Source: an uncultured Oscillibacter sp.
Lineage (GTDB): Bacteria > Bacillota > Clostridia > Oscillospirales > Oscillospiraceae
Assembly: GCA_910578935.1 (NCBI GenBank)
Contig: CAJTSM010000005.1
Location: forward strand, 56,226-74,782
DNA length: 18,557 bases
Direction of reading: 5' to 3'
The position numbers were made by a program, and so were the translations under genes. Shown here one piece after another: positions 6,332-13,674 of the stretch. The notes under the pieces were generated by a model. That model searched no databases. It saw only the letters and a program-made list of their open reading frames with translations, and had not been told where the DNA came from. How positions within the stretch are numbered: the stretch's first letter is position 1; each line of letters opens with the position of its first letter.

Positions 6332-7225
6332 TTACACGTCGTAGTTGACCCACTTCTTCTGGCCAAGGAACTGGATGATGGTCACCAGGCCGATGAGAAG
6401 CACGGTCCAGATCACGATGGCGGAGCCGGAACCGCGGCTGCCCGCCACGAAGGACTCGCGGTAGAACAGATACATCAGGCTCTGCACGCTGGTGACGGCG
6501 GGGTTTGTGTCCTCCACCATCATGTAGATGAGGTCGTAGACCTTCACGGAGGCCATCAGCCGCATAATCATCACGACAAACAGCGTGGGAGAAACCATGG
6601 GCAGAGTAATGTGAAAGAACTGGGTGACCTTGTTGGCCCCGTCAATGCTGGCCGCTTCATAGTAGGACTTGGAGATATTTTGGAGTCCCGCCAGGAGGAG
6701 CACCGCGTCATAACCGATGTTGGACCAGATCGCCACAATGGCGCAGGCGATCATGACCACATTGGGGTCCGTAATCCAGCCGATATGGGTCCCCATAACC
6801 TGGTTCAAGATACCGTACTCGCCGTTGAAAATCCAGCGCCACACCATGGTGACGGCGGCGGGGGCGCAGACCATGGGCAGGAAGAAGATGGTCCGGAAGG
6901 CGCCCTTGCCCTTGATCTTGGCGTTTAAGAGCATGGCCACCAGCAGGGACAGGAACAGGCCCAGGGGCACGGTGAGGATGCAGAAGTAGACGGTGTTCCA
7001 GGTGGCCCGCCAAAATTCCGGGCGCTGGAAGATGTCGATGTAATTCTGGAGGCCGACAAACTTGTAATGGCCAAAGCCCAGGTGCTCGCAGAAGCTGGTG
7101 TACAGCGTCTGGACGAAAGGCCAAAGGTTCAGCACGATGAGGCCGATGATGGTGGGGGCCACCATGATGTAGGCCCAGTTTTGTTCCCGCTTGGCGGCGG
7201 CGGACATTTTCAATCCCTTGTTCAC
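6332..7225 (-). CDS. Sugar ABC importer permease, MalF/MsmF type
   Basis: A 297-residue membrane protein, the usual length for the first permease of a CUT1 importer of the MsmF/UgpA kind (no extra N-terminal loop like enteric MalF). About six helices; the EAA motif EAASIDGAN lies at about 190-198. The first helix starts NWAYIMVAPTIIGLIVLNLW. GTG at 7225 is chosen because AGGAGG sits 7 nt upstream; the earlier GTG at 7243 overlaps the preceding stop and would swallow that ribosome binding site. It lies between the binding-protein and second permease genes in one operon. Confidence 0.95.
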   Translation of the reverse strand: MNKGLKMSAAAKREQNWAYIMVAPTIIGLIVLNLWPFVQTLYTSFCEHLGFGHYKFVGLQNYIDIFQRPEFWRATWNTVYFCILTVPLGLFLSLLVAMLLNAKIKGKGAFRTIFFLPMVCAPAAVTMVWRWIFNGEYGILNQVMGTHIGWITDPNVVMIACAIVAIWSNIGYDAVLLLAGLQNISKSYYEAASIDGANKVTQFFHITLPMVSPTLFVVMIMRLMASVKVYDLIYMMVEDTNPAVTSVQSLMYLFYRESFVAGSRGSGSAIVIWTVLLIGLVTIIQFLGQKKWVNYDV

Positions 7226-7239
7226 GGTATGCCCTCCTC

Positions 7240-8538
7240 TCACTCGTTCGCCAATTTTTCGGCGGTTTCGGTGTTGATGATGTTCTGGATGTTGTCCATG
7301 CCGGCGTCGAAGCTTTGCTGGCCGTTGTAGACTTTGTTCAGCTCATCCAGCAGAGGGGCCTTCCACTTGGGACGGGCGGAGTTGTTGACGCTCTGGACGC
7401 CGTACTCAAATTGGTCGTTGATGATCTCCAGGTCCAGATCGTAGCCCGCGTTGGCGAAAGCGTCAAAGTAAGGCTGCTCCGTGCCGTTATAGGCGGAAAC
7501 CGCCGCACCGTATCCACTGACAATCAGTTGGGCCTCCTCGGTGCCGAAGAACTTGATCACGTCCAGGGCGATGTCCCGGGTTTTGCCATGGGCGGCGGTG
7601 GAATAACAAAGGCCGTTGGAGATGGTGGCCCGGCCGTCTCCCTGGACGGGATCGGGGCACTTCGGCAAGGGCGCGATGTCCCACTTGCCGCGCATCTCGG
7701 GGAAGTTCTCCTGCATGGCCCACAGGTTCCAGTTGCCTTCTAAGTACATGCAGCCGCCCTCGGAGAAGAAGGCCGTCTGAGGGGTGGTTTCGGCGAAATA
7801 GGCCTGCTTCGGACACCAGGGCTGGTCCTGAATGCCGATATAAAAGTCCATAGCCTTCCGGGTGCCCTCCTGGTCAAAGCCGCCCTTGGTTTTGTCTTCG
7901 GTGAGGATGCAGCCGCCGGCCTGGTAGACAAAGTTCCAATAGCCCATCTGGTCGTCGTTATAGGCCATGAAGCCGAATTTGCCCGTGGCGTCGTGGATCT
8001 TCTCCGAGGCGCTCACCATGTCGTCCCAGGTCCAGTTCTCATCGGGATAGGCCACGCCTGCGGCGTCGAACATCTCTTTGTTATAGGCCAGAACAATGTT
8101 GTCCTTGTCTTTGGGCACGCCGTACATCCGGCCGTCGGAACCCTGGGCGTTGCCCCGGGAAATGTCGGAGAAGTGCTTTTCGTAGTACTGGGGATCTACG
8201 TCGTCATAGAGGTTTGTGACATCCGCCAGCATCCCAAATTCCGTGTAGTAGAGAATCTGGTTGGTGTGCATCCAGAAGATGTCCGGCATGGTGTTGGATT
8301 CTGCGGCGGCTTCCAGCTTTGTCCAATATTCATTCCAGCTGGTAACCTGCACGTCGATGACCACATCAGGGTTCTTTGCCGTGTAGGCGTCGCAGATGGC
8401 CACCATGCTGTCCCGCTGGTAGACGTCCCAGATCTGGAATGTCAAATGGGTTTTGCCATCGGCGGCGCCGCAGCCGCACAGGCTGAGCAGCAGCGTGAGG
8501 GCCAAAGCGACGGCAGTGACGCGGGGAATTGTTTTCAT
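7240..8538 (-). CDS. Sugar-binding lipoprotein of the ABC importer (MsmE-like)
   Basis: A 432-residue extracellular solute-binding protein (family 1). The signal peptide MKTIPRVTAVALALTLLLSL leads into CGCG; Cys23 (preceded by Leu-Cys-Gly) or Cys21 would be lipidated, tethering it to the outer face of the membrane. Features of the family: LTFQIWDVYQ strand 1, EYWTKLEAAAESNTMPDIFW hinge region (about 70-90), YGVPKDKDNIVLAYNKEMFD and a Trp-rich segment around 260-275 that could stack on sugar rings. ATG 8538 has AGAGGAG 7 nt upstream. First gene of the binding-protein/permease operon, with its own promoter. A raffinose/melibiose-type ligand is inferred from the GH36 gene downstream. Confidence 0.95.
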   Translation of the reverse strand: MKTIPRVTAVALALTLLLSLCGCGAADGKTHLTFQIWDVYQRDSMVAICDAYTAKNPDVVIDVQVTSWNEYWTKLEAAAESNTMPDIFWMHTNQILYYTEFGMLADVTNLYDDVDPQYYEKHFSDISRGNAQGSDGRMYGVPKDKDNIVLAYNKEMFDAAGVAYPDENWTWDDMVSASEKIHDATGKFGFMAYNDDQMGYWNFVYQAGGCILTEDKTKGGFDQEGTRKAMDFYIGIQDQPWCPKQAYFAETTPQTAFFSEGGCMYLEGNWNLWAMQENFPEMRGKWDIAPLPKCPDPVQGDGRATISNGLCYSTAAHGKTRDIALDVIKFFGTEEAQLIVSGYGAAVSAYNGTEQPYFDAFANAGYDLDLEIINDQFEYGVQSVNNSARPKWKAPLLDELNKVYNGQQSFDAGMDNIQNIINTETAEKLANE

Positions 8539-8586
8539 AACTCCACTCCTCTGCTTGAAATTCGCCTGGTTCTTGATTCCGGTAAA

Positions 8587-8616
8587 ATCATAATACTACC
8601 CGCAGGTTCCTGTAAA
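8587..8616 (-). promoter_or_regulatory. Promoter of the importer operon
   Basis: Minus strand: -35 TTTACA (plus 8616-8611, 5/6), 18-bp spacer, -10 TATGAT (8592-8587, 5/6). The predicted start is near 8580, leaving a 42-nt leader. Confidence 0.6.
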
Positions 8617-8631
8617 TGGACGGGATTTTAT

Positions 8632-8696
8632 AAAATATACCAAGATGCTAGAAATAGCGCTTTATATGCAAGTCTAGAGACATTCTGGTATATTTT
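8632..8696. promoter_or_regulatory. Long-spaced inverted repeat, candidate AraC operator
   Basis: AAAATATACCA (8632-8642) and its exact complement TGGTATATTTT (8686-8696). The arm centres are 54 bp apart, close to five helical turns. Relative to the importer promoter the arms sit at about -52 to -62 and -106 to -116, a usual place for AraC-type activator sites. The AraC gene ends 110 bp away. A TTTTATAAAA palindrome (8626-8635) and a TTTCATGAAA palindrome (8703-8712) flank them. Binding is inferred. Confidence 0.45.
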
Positions 8697-8750
8697 TGAA
8701 AATTTCATGAAATGCGTACAGATTTGGCTGTTTTTATTTGTGCAAAACGG

Positions 8751-8791
8751 AAAATAAGGCTGGGCCACCCGGTCAGCTGCGTGGCCCGGCC
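8751..8791 (-). terminator. Terminator of the ATPase-araC unit
   Basis: On the minus strand GGCCGGGCCAC and GTGGCCCAGCC form an 11-bp stem with one mismatch, followed by TTATTTT. It sits between the AraC stop and the importer promoter and separates the two transcription units. Confidence 0.85.
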
Positions 8792-8805
8792 GTCAAATTT
8801 TGGAA

Positions 8806-9672
8806 TTATATGCCAAAATGCGGGATATTCTCCGCCGGCCGCCTTGGCGCTCCCTCCAGATATTCGCTGGGGGAAAGGCCGGTTTCCCGGCGGAAGACTT
8901 TGGCAAAATAGTTAGCGTTGGCAAAGCCGGAGGCCTCGGCTGCGTAGCTGATGGTAATGTCCGGGTCCCGGAGGAGCAGCTTGGCGTACTCCACCCGCAC
9001 CCGGGTGATGTATTTCCCGGGGGAAATGCCGATCTTCTTCGTGAACACCCGGCCCAGGTGGGCGGCGGAAACTTCCAGGCGTTCCGCCAGCTCTTCCACG
9101 CCCTCCAGAAAAGGGAACTCCGCTTGGATTAAAGATACCGCCGCCTCTACCAGGGGGGACCCGGCGTCTGTCCGCAGGCTGCGGGGCAGATTCCGGAGCT
9201 TCAGCAGCATTGCGTAAGCCAGGGCGGAAGCCGTTGCGCCGGGGGCTTGGCCCTGTTCGTCCTCCAGCACCGCCAGGGACAGCGCGGCCTCCCGGACTGC
9301 CGCCGCCCCTCCGTGGAACAGCGCGCCGCCCTCCGCCAGCCGGTCCCCCAGCAGTCGGGAAACCAGTTCTCCCCGGAGCTGGAGCAGGAAGCACAGTCCG
9401 CCGGACACGGCCTGGAGGACATATTCTCCCGGTTCCACCAACAGATATGCCTGTCCGGGGTCCAGAAGGGCATAGCGGTTGTAAGCGGAAATAGTGGGAT
9501 TGCCCTGAACCGCCGCCGCAAGAATATAGTCCCCGGTTTGGCCGTAGCCGGTGATCCGGTCCCCGGCAGAGAGGGGGAGGAGACGGGCCAGAGGCAGGGC
9601 CAGCAGCCCCTGAACAGCGTGGTCAGGGGGCGCTGGACGGATATCTCGTTTTTCATTGGCGCGTGAGGGCAT
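8806..9672 (-). CDS. AraC-family regulator of the sugar importer locus
   Basis: A 288-residue protein. The N-terminal part (about 30-115) is a cupin-like sensor (GDYILAAAVQGNPTISAYNR, LVEPGEYVLQAVSGG). The C-terminal part (about 176-288) is the AraC DNA-binding domain: first helix-turn-helix VEELAERLEVSAAHLGRVF, second ISYAAEASGFANANYFAKVF, then RRETGLSPSEYL. ATG 9672 follows GGAGG by 6 nt. It lies 32 nt after the ATPase gene in the same orientation, so the two are probably co-transcribed, and immediately upstream of the binding-protein operon. Control of that operon is the simplest role. This is the second AraC regulator in the locus and is clearly different in sequence from the first. Confidence 0.92.
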   Translation of the reverse strand: MPSRANEKRDIRPAPPDHAVQGLLALPLARLLPLSAGDRITGYGQTGDYILAAAVQGNPTISAYNRYALLDPGQAYLLVEPGEYVLQAVSGGLCFLLQLRGELVSRLLGDRLAEGGALFHGGAAAVREAALSLAVLEDEQGQAPGATASALAYAMLLKLRNLPRSLRTDAGSPLVEAAVSLIQAEFPFLEGVEELAERLEVSAAHLGRVFTKKIGISPGKYITRVRVEYAKLLLRDPDITISYAAEASGFANANYFAKVFRRETGLSPSEYLEGAPRRPAENIPHFGI

Positions 9673-9704
9673 ACAGAACCTCCGTCTTTAAGCGGCCGCC
9701 GGAT

Positions 9705-10802
9705 TTAGTGGGCAATGGCCTGCTCGGTTTCTTTGTCGAACAGGTGGAGCTTTTCTTTGTTCAATGTCAGGGCGGCGGAACTGCCCACCTTGCCGGGATA
9801 GCTGGAGGGCGTCCGCACGACCAGCTTGCTGCCCTGGCAGTCCAGATGCAGATGGGTTTCCGCGCCCATCAGCTCGGCAATTTCGACCACGGCTTCCAGA
9901 TCATGGGCGCCGCCGTCCGCGACGGGGTCCACATCCTCAGGCCGGACGCCCAGGACAACGGTCTTGCCCACATAAGCGCCCAGGACCTTTTTGTCCATCC
10001 GCTCCGGCAGGGCAATGGACGCTCCGCAGGTCTTGGCCAGGAATTTCCCGTCCTCCTCGGCGATGACGGCGTCCAGGAAGTTCATCTGGGGGGAGCCGAT
10101 GAAGCCCGCCACAAAGAGGTTGCAGGGATAATCGTAGAGGTTTTGGGGAGTATCGTTTTGCTGAATGATGCCGTTTTTCATGACCACAATGCGGTCGCCC
10201 ATGGTCATGGCCTCGGTCTGGTCGTGGGTGACGTAGACGAAGGTGGTCTGAAGCCGCTTGTGGAGGCGGCTGATCTCCGCCCGCATGGCGGTGCGGAGCT
10301 TGGCGTCCAGGTTGGACAGGGGCTCATCCAGCAGGAACACGGCGGGATTGCGGACCATAGCCCGGCCCAGGGCCACCCGCTGCCGCTGGCCGCCGGAAAG
10401 GGCCTTGGGCTTGCGGTTCAGCAAATGCTCCAGGTCCAGGGCCCGGGCGGCTTCGTGGACCCGGCGGTCAATTTCATCCTGGGGAATCTTTTGCAGGGTC
10501 AGGCCGAAGGCGATGTTCTTGTAAACGGTCATGTGGGGGTACAGGGCGTAGTTCTGGAACACCATGGCGATGTTCCGGTCCTTAGGAGCGACGTCGTTGA
10601 CGACCCGGTCGCCGATGTACAGCTCACCGCTGGAGATGTCCTCCAGACCGGCGATCATCCGCAGGGTGGTGGACTTGCCGCAGCCGGAGGGGCCGACCAG
10701 GATCACAAATTCCTTGTCTTGAATCTCCAGGTTCAGGTCGGGAACGACGGTCACGTTGCCAGGGTAGGTCTTTTCGACGTGCTTGAAGGTAATACTAGCC
10801 AT
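9705..10802 (-). CDS. Sugar ABC importer ATPase, MsmX/UgpC type
   Basis: A 365-residue ATPase, the standard length for MsmX/UgpC/MalK proteins with a C-terminal regulatory (TOBE/OB) domain. All motifs are intact: Walker A GPSGCGKST (37-45), Q-loop QNYALYPHM (Gln83), signature LSGGQRQR (135-142), Walker B VFLLDEP (155-161), switch His193 in THD. The C-terminal part contains GVRPEDV, typical of the family. In Firmicutes one such ATPase often serves several CUT1 importers; here it is encoded beside one set of permeases. ATG 10802 is chosen (GAGGAGG 9 nt upstream, giving the family start MASITFKHVEKTYPG); the open frame upstream to 10928 has no ribosome binding site. Confidence 0.96.
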   Translation of the reverse strand: MASITFKHVEKTYPGNVTVVPDLNLEIQDKEFVILVGPSGCGKSTTLRMIAGLEDISSGELYIGDRVVNDVAPKDRNIAMVFQNYALYPHMTVYKNIAFGLTLQKIPQDEIDRRVHEAARALDLEHLLNRKPKALSGGQRQRVALGRAMVRNPAVFLLDEPLSNLDAKLRTAMRAEISRLHKRLQTTFVYVTHDQTEAMTMGDRIVVMKNGIIQQNDTPQNLYDYPCNLFVAGFIGSPQMNFLDAVIAEEDGKFLAKTCGASIALPERMDKKVLGAYVGKTVVLGVRPEDVDPVADGGAHDLEAVVEIAELMGAETHLHLDCQGSKLVVRTPSSYPGKVGSSAALTLNKEKLHLFDKETEQAIAH

Positions 10803-10833
10803 GATGGAATTCCTCCTCAAAGATGTTGGCATC

Positions 10834-10863
10834 AGCATAGCACCGCCCCTTTGGAAGGCGCAA
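10834..10863 (-). promoter_or_regulatory. Possible promoter of the ATPase-araC unit
   Basis: Minus strand: extended -10 TGCTATGCT with TATGCT at plus 10839-10834, an 18-bp spacer, and a poor -35 TTGCGC (10863-10858). This is the best of several weak candidates in the 217-bp gap to DUF624; the call is tentative. Confidence 0.3.
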
Positions 10864-10886
10864 GGGTAAATTCCGGATGGAACTGG

Positions 10887-10900
10887 TAAAAACGCGACCT
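10887..10900. promoter_or_regulatory. Cre-like site in the ATPase/DUF624 divergent gap
   Basis: TAAAAACGCGACCT matches 12 of 14 positions of TGWAARCGYTWNCW. It lies upstream of both divergent genes. The central CG is present, but the usual G at position 2 is missing, so this is a weak call. Confidence 0.25.
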
Positions 10901-10946
10901 TTTTTATAAAAGCAAAAAAATTACCCAACAGGTCAGGTTCTTGCTA

Positions 10947-10975
10947 TTGCGCAGGAACTTGAAGTGTGATATATT
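10947..10975 (+). promoter_or_regulatory. Promoter of the DUF624 gene
   Basis: Weak -35 TTGCGC (10947-10952), 17-bp spacer, and a good extended -10 TGATATATT (TATATT at 10970-10975). The leader would be about 38 nt. Confidence 0.5.
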
Positions 10976-11019
10976 GTAAACTCAAACAATGCAGCTGGAA
11001 CAGCTGGGAGGGAATGGGT

Positions 11020-11682
11020 ATGTTTTTCCGAAAAGACTACGGGTCGCCGGGCCCCGGCATAGACCGGGACGAGCCGGAAAAAACCGGCGTGGCCCGCCTG
11101 GCGGAGATTTTATCCATTGAGTGCGTGACCCTGGTGAAGCTGAATCTTCTCTTTCTTGTGAGCTGCCTTCCGGTGGTGACGGTTCCGGCGGCGGTGTTTG
11201 CCATGAACCGGGTGGTACGGATGATGGTTCTGGACCAGCCGGTGACGCTGGTGCATCACTACAAGACTGCCCTTCAAAAGAAGTGGGGGCGGGCTTACGC
11301 CGCTTTTTTCGCCGTGGCGGTTCCGCTGGTTCTCTCCGGCTGCGGCATGTGGTTTTACCTCAGCCGGGCCATGGAGCGGCCGGTTCTCCTTCTGCCTTTT
11401 ATGCTGTGTTCCACCGTGTTTTTGCTGACGCTGCCGGCCTCCGCTTATTTTTACGGGCTGCTGGACACGGGGCGGAGCTTTCGGGAGTGCCTGCGGCTGT
11501 CGCTGCTCTTGGGGGCGGGAAGGCCCCTCCGGGGAGCGCTGGCGGCGCTGGCAGTGTACGGGTCCCTGGTGTTTGCCGTACTGGAGTTTCCGGTCAGCGG
11601 CATTTATTTGCTGCTGGTCGGGTTTTCCGCGCCCAGCCTTCTGGGGAGCTTCTTCATTCGAACGGAGCTGAAACGGCTGTAA
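11020..11682 (+). CDS. DUF624 (YesL-like) membrane protein
   Basis: A 220-residue membrane protein with about five helices. The stretch IECVTLVKLNLLFLVSCLPV followed by TVPAAVFAMNRVVRMMV is the DUF624 hallmark (YesL of Bacillus). Biochemical function is unknown; genes of this family sit again and again beside CUT1 sugar importers and glycosidases, as here, which suggests an accessory role in sugar uptake or sensing. ATG 11020 is chosen because GGGAGG lies 8 nt upstream; the ATG at 11014 is too close to it. It is divergent from the ATPase gene and monocistronic. Confidence 0.9.
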   Translation: MFFRKDYGSPGPGIDRDEPEKTGVARLAEILSIECVTLVKLNLLFLVSCLPVVTVPAAVFAMNRVVRMMVLDQPVTLVHHYKTALQKKWGRAYAAFFAVAVPLVLSGCGMWFYLSRAMERPVLLLPFMLCSTVFLLTLPASAYFYGLLDTGRSFRECLRLSLLLGAGRPLRGALAALAVYGSLVFAVLEFPVSGIYLLLVGFSAPSLLGSFFIRTELKRL

Positions 11683-11710
11683 GGCCCTGTTGTTCGACTC
11701 GGCGGAACTG

Positions 11711-11754
11711 CGCCGGGCGGAACCGCCGAACGCGGTTCCGCCCGGCGTTTTTTT
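11711..11754 (+). terminator. Terminator after DUF624
   Basis: A perfect 16-bp stem CGCCGGGCGGAACCGC / GCGGTTCCGCCCGGCG, a 5-nt loop, then seven T residues. Confidence 0.95.
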
Positions 11755-11805
11755 GAAAGGAGAGGGAAGTCATAAAAACCGTCCTGCGGTGGAAGACTGA
11801 CCAAT

Positions 11806-11837
11806 GGGCGTGATGCCCGGAACCGGTAATCTATCAC
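11806..11837 (+). promoter_or_regulatory. Hairpin with loop complementary to sequence before the arcC ribosome binding site
   Basis: GGGC (11806-11809) and GCCC (11815-11818) form a stem whose whole loop, GTGAT (11810-11814), is complementary to ATCAC (11833-11837). ATCAC ends 3 nt before the AGGAG of arcC. An upstream ACCG/CGGT hairpin is also possible (around 11779-11790). The arrangement could form a pseudoknot, but a zero-length first loop makes this sterically doubtful. No convincing promoter was seen in the 97-bp gap. Confidence 0.2.
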
Positions 11838-11851
11838 AATAGGAGCGAACA

Positions 11852-12802
11852 ATGGAAAAAGCGGAACGATTAGTAATTGCCCTGGGCGGGAACGCCCTCC
11901 AGTCCAAAGACAGCGGCTCCACCGCCGAAGCGCAGCTCAGCGTGGTGAAAAAGACCTGTGAACACATTGCCCAGCTCAGTGCCAGCGGCTATGAGGTGGC
12001 GGTTGTCCATGGAAACGGCCCGCAGGTGGGCCGGATTCTCCTGGCCAGCGAGACGGCGAGGGATGTGGTCCCGGCCATGCCGTTCGATGTCTGCGGGGCT
12101 ATGAGTCAGGGCTATATCGGCTATCACATACAGCAGGCCCTGCGGTACGCCCTGGCCAAGCGCAATAAAAATATCCCCGTGGTGAGCCTTGTCACCCAAA
12201 TGGTGGTGGAGGCTGGGGACCCCGCCTTCCAAGATCCCAGCAAGCCCATCGGGCCCTTTTACAGCCGGGAGGAAGCCGAGGCCCTCCGGCGGGAAAAGGG
12301 TTACGCCATGAAAGAAGACGCCGGACGGGGCTGGCGGCGTGTAGTGCCCTCTCCCATGCCGCGGCGGATCGTGGAGATCGGCCAGGTGCGGGACCTGTGG
12401 GACAACACCATCGTCATAACCTGCGGCGGGGGCGGCATCCCGGTGATTGAAACCGCCCGGGGGGAACTGGAAGGCGTAGCGGCGGTTATTGACAAGGATT
12501 ACGCGGCGGAGCTGCTGGCGGAGCAGGTGGACGCCGATGTGCTGATGATCCTGACCGAGGTGGAAAAGGTGGCGGTCAACTGGGGCAAGCCGGACCAAAA
12601 GGACCTGACGCACATGTCCCTGGCGGAGGCGTCCCGCTATGCGGATGAGGGCCACTTCGCCCCCGGCAGCATGCTGCCGAAGGTTCAGGCCGCCATGAAA
12701 TTTGTCCGCAGCGACCCCGGCAAGCGGGCGATCATTACCTCCTTGGATCAAGCGGTCGACGCCTTGGCGGGAAAGACCGGCACGCTGGTGACCTTCGCTT
12801 GA
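11852..12802 (+). CDS. arcC: Carbamate kinase
   Basis: A 316-residue amino-acid-kinase fold enzyme, the usual ArcC length. It interconverts carbamoyl phosphate + ADP with ATP + carbamate (CO2 and ammonia), normally generating ATP at the end of arginine, agmatine or purine-derived ureide breakdown. Signatures: VIALGGNAL (8-16), VVHGNGPQVG (52-61), SPMPRRIVEI, VITCGGGGIPVI, VIDKDYAAELLA and GSMLPKVQAA. Start ATG follows AGGAG by 6 nt. No arginine deiminase, ornithine carbamoyltransferase or transporter gene adjoins it; upstream is DUF624 behind a strong terminator and downstream genes converge. The pathway it serves cannot be read from this window. Confidence 0.96.
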   Translation: MEKAERLVIALGGNALQSKDSGSTAEAQLSVVKKTCEHIAQLSASGYEVAVVHGNGPQVGRILLASETARDVVPAMPFDVCGAMSQGYIGYHIQQALRYALAKRNKNIPVVSLVTQMVVEAGDPAFQDPSKPIGPFYSREEAEALRREKGYAMKEDAGRGWRRVVPSPMPRRIVEIGQVRDLWDNTIVITCGGGGIPVIETARGELEGVAAVIDKDYAAELLAEQVDADVLMILTEVEKVAVNWGKPDQKDLTHMSLAEASRYADEGHFAPGSMLPKVQAAMKFVRSDPGKRAIITSLDQAVDALAGKTGTLVTFA

Positions 12803-12804
12803 GC

Positions 12805-12856
12805 CGCTGCGCAAAATATCCCGGTCCCTTTCGGGGCCGGGATATTTTGCGCAGCG
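12805..12856. terminator. Very long bidirectional terminator hairpin
   Basis: Twenty-base perfect arms (12805-12824 and 12837-12856), with inner CCC/GGG pairs extending the stem to about 24 bp around a 4-nt loop. It fills the whole space between arcC and the convergent membrane-protein gene, starting 2 bp after one stop and ending directly at the other. AAAATAT/ATATTTT runs inside the arms follow the GC-rich core, giving a terminator on both strands. Confidence 0.9.
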
Positions 12857-13657
12857 TTATTCCGTGGGCTTGCGGCTCCGCTGCCGGGCGTAAAACCAAT
12901 ACAACAGCCCGGCGGTGACCGCTACAACGCCGCCCACCAGAATGTATGGTACATAGTCTGCCGCCGGAGCCTGAGGCGGGGTGTATTCCACCACGGGCAC
13001 CTGCCGGACCGGGAAGCCGGACCCGCAGGGATCATCCAGGCAGAACCAGATATTTGAGCCGTAGTAATAGGGGATATGCCCCCAGGTAAGGCCTTCCTCA
13101 TCGGTAAAGACCTGCTTGATGACGGCCGCCCCGGGCCCGGTAATCTCCTCCCGGTTATACTCCAGGCTCAGCTGGTCCTTTGCTTCCGGCGCGCCGGGAT
13201 ATTCGTAGGCGTTCACTTGGTCGAGAGAACCTTGATAGCCGCTGAATTCGCCCCGGTAAGGGCGGATTTCATCCGCGTACTCCTCCTGAAAAGAAATATT
13301 GTCGTAAACCAGGGATAGATCCGCCAGCGGGGTCCAGCCATAGGTTTCGTGCCAGCCGCCGGGTTCCGTTTCCTCCCAAACGGTAATCAGGCCCCAATCC
13401 CGGTAGGTGTTGTAAACGCAGAGGGTTTTCCCGTTTTCATATTGGGCGACCGCTTTTTTGCCGCCGGGGGTGTCCCAGAGGGTCACGAAACCATCCTCTC
13501 CGTTGGCGAGAAAGTCCCGAATTACAAGCTCCATCTCATCCCGGTGCCGCTCGAAAAAGTTGTCGCCGTAAGGTTCCCACAGGAGGTCGGCCCGGGCGGG
13601 AACCGCCAAGACGGCCAGGATCATCAGTGCCAGCAGACAGGTTCCAATTCGTTTCAT
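12857..13657 (-). CDS. Secreted membrane-anchored protein with SH3-like segments
   Basis: A 266-residue protein. It has an N-terminal signal peptide (MKRIGTCLLALMILAVLAVP, cleavage likely after ARA), an exported domain and a C-terminal membrane helix (YVPYILVGGVVAVTAGLLYW) followed by a basic tail, so it should be anchored facing outward. Two stretches look like bacterial SH3 barrels: about 55-110 (LWDTPGGKKAVAQYENGKTL ... GWTPLADLSLVYD) and about 180-215 (VFTDEEGLTWGHIPYYYG). Function unknown; such domains often contact the cell wall. Start ATG 13657 has GGAGG 8 nt upstream; the long N-terminal extension of the open frame is non-coding in style. Last gene of the five-gene operon, 17 nt after its neighbour. 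Confidence 0.8.
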   Translation of the reverse strand: MKRIGTCLLALMILAVLAVPARADLLWEPYGDNFFERHRDEMELVIRDFLANGEDGFVTLWDTPGGKKAVAQYENGKTLCVYNTYRDWGLITVWEETEPGGWHETYGWTPLADLSLVYDNISFQEEYADEIRPYRGEFSGYQGSLDQVNAYEYPGAPEAKDQLSLEYNREEITGPGAAVIKQVFTDEEGLTWGHIPYYYGSNIWFCLDDPCGSGFPVRQVPVVEYTPPQAPAADYVPYILVGGVVAVTAGLLYWFYARQRSRKPTE

Positions 13658-13674
13658 ACCGCTTTCCTCCAAAC

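Noticed and set aside
5444..6928. Plus-strand open frame of 494 codons, very rich in His, Gly and Asp
   Set aside because: Antisense shadow of the two permease genes; the composition mirrors hydrophobic codons on the other strand.
10803..10928. 42-residue N-terminal extension of the ATPase
   Set aside because: It has no ribosome binding site, includes the likely promoter, and the family starts at MASITFKHVEKTYPG.
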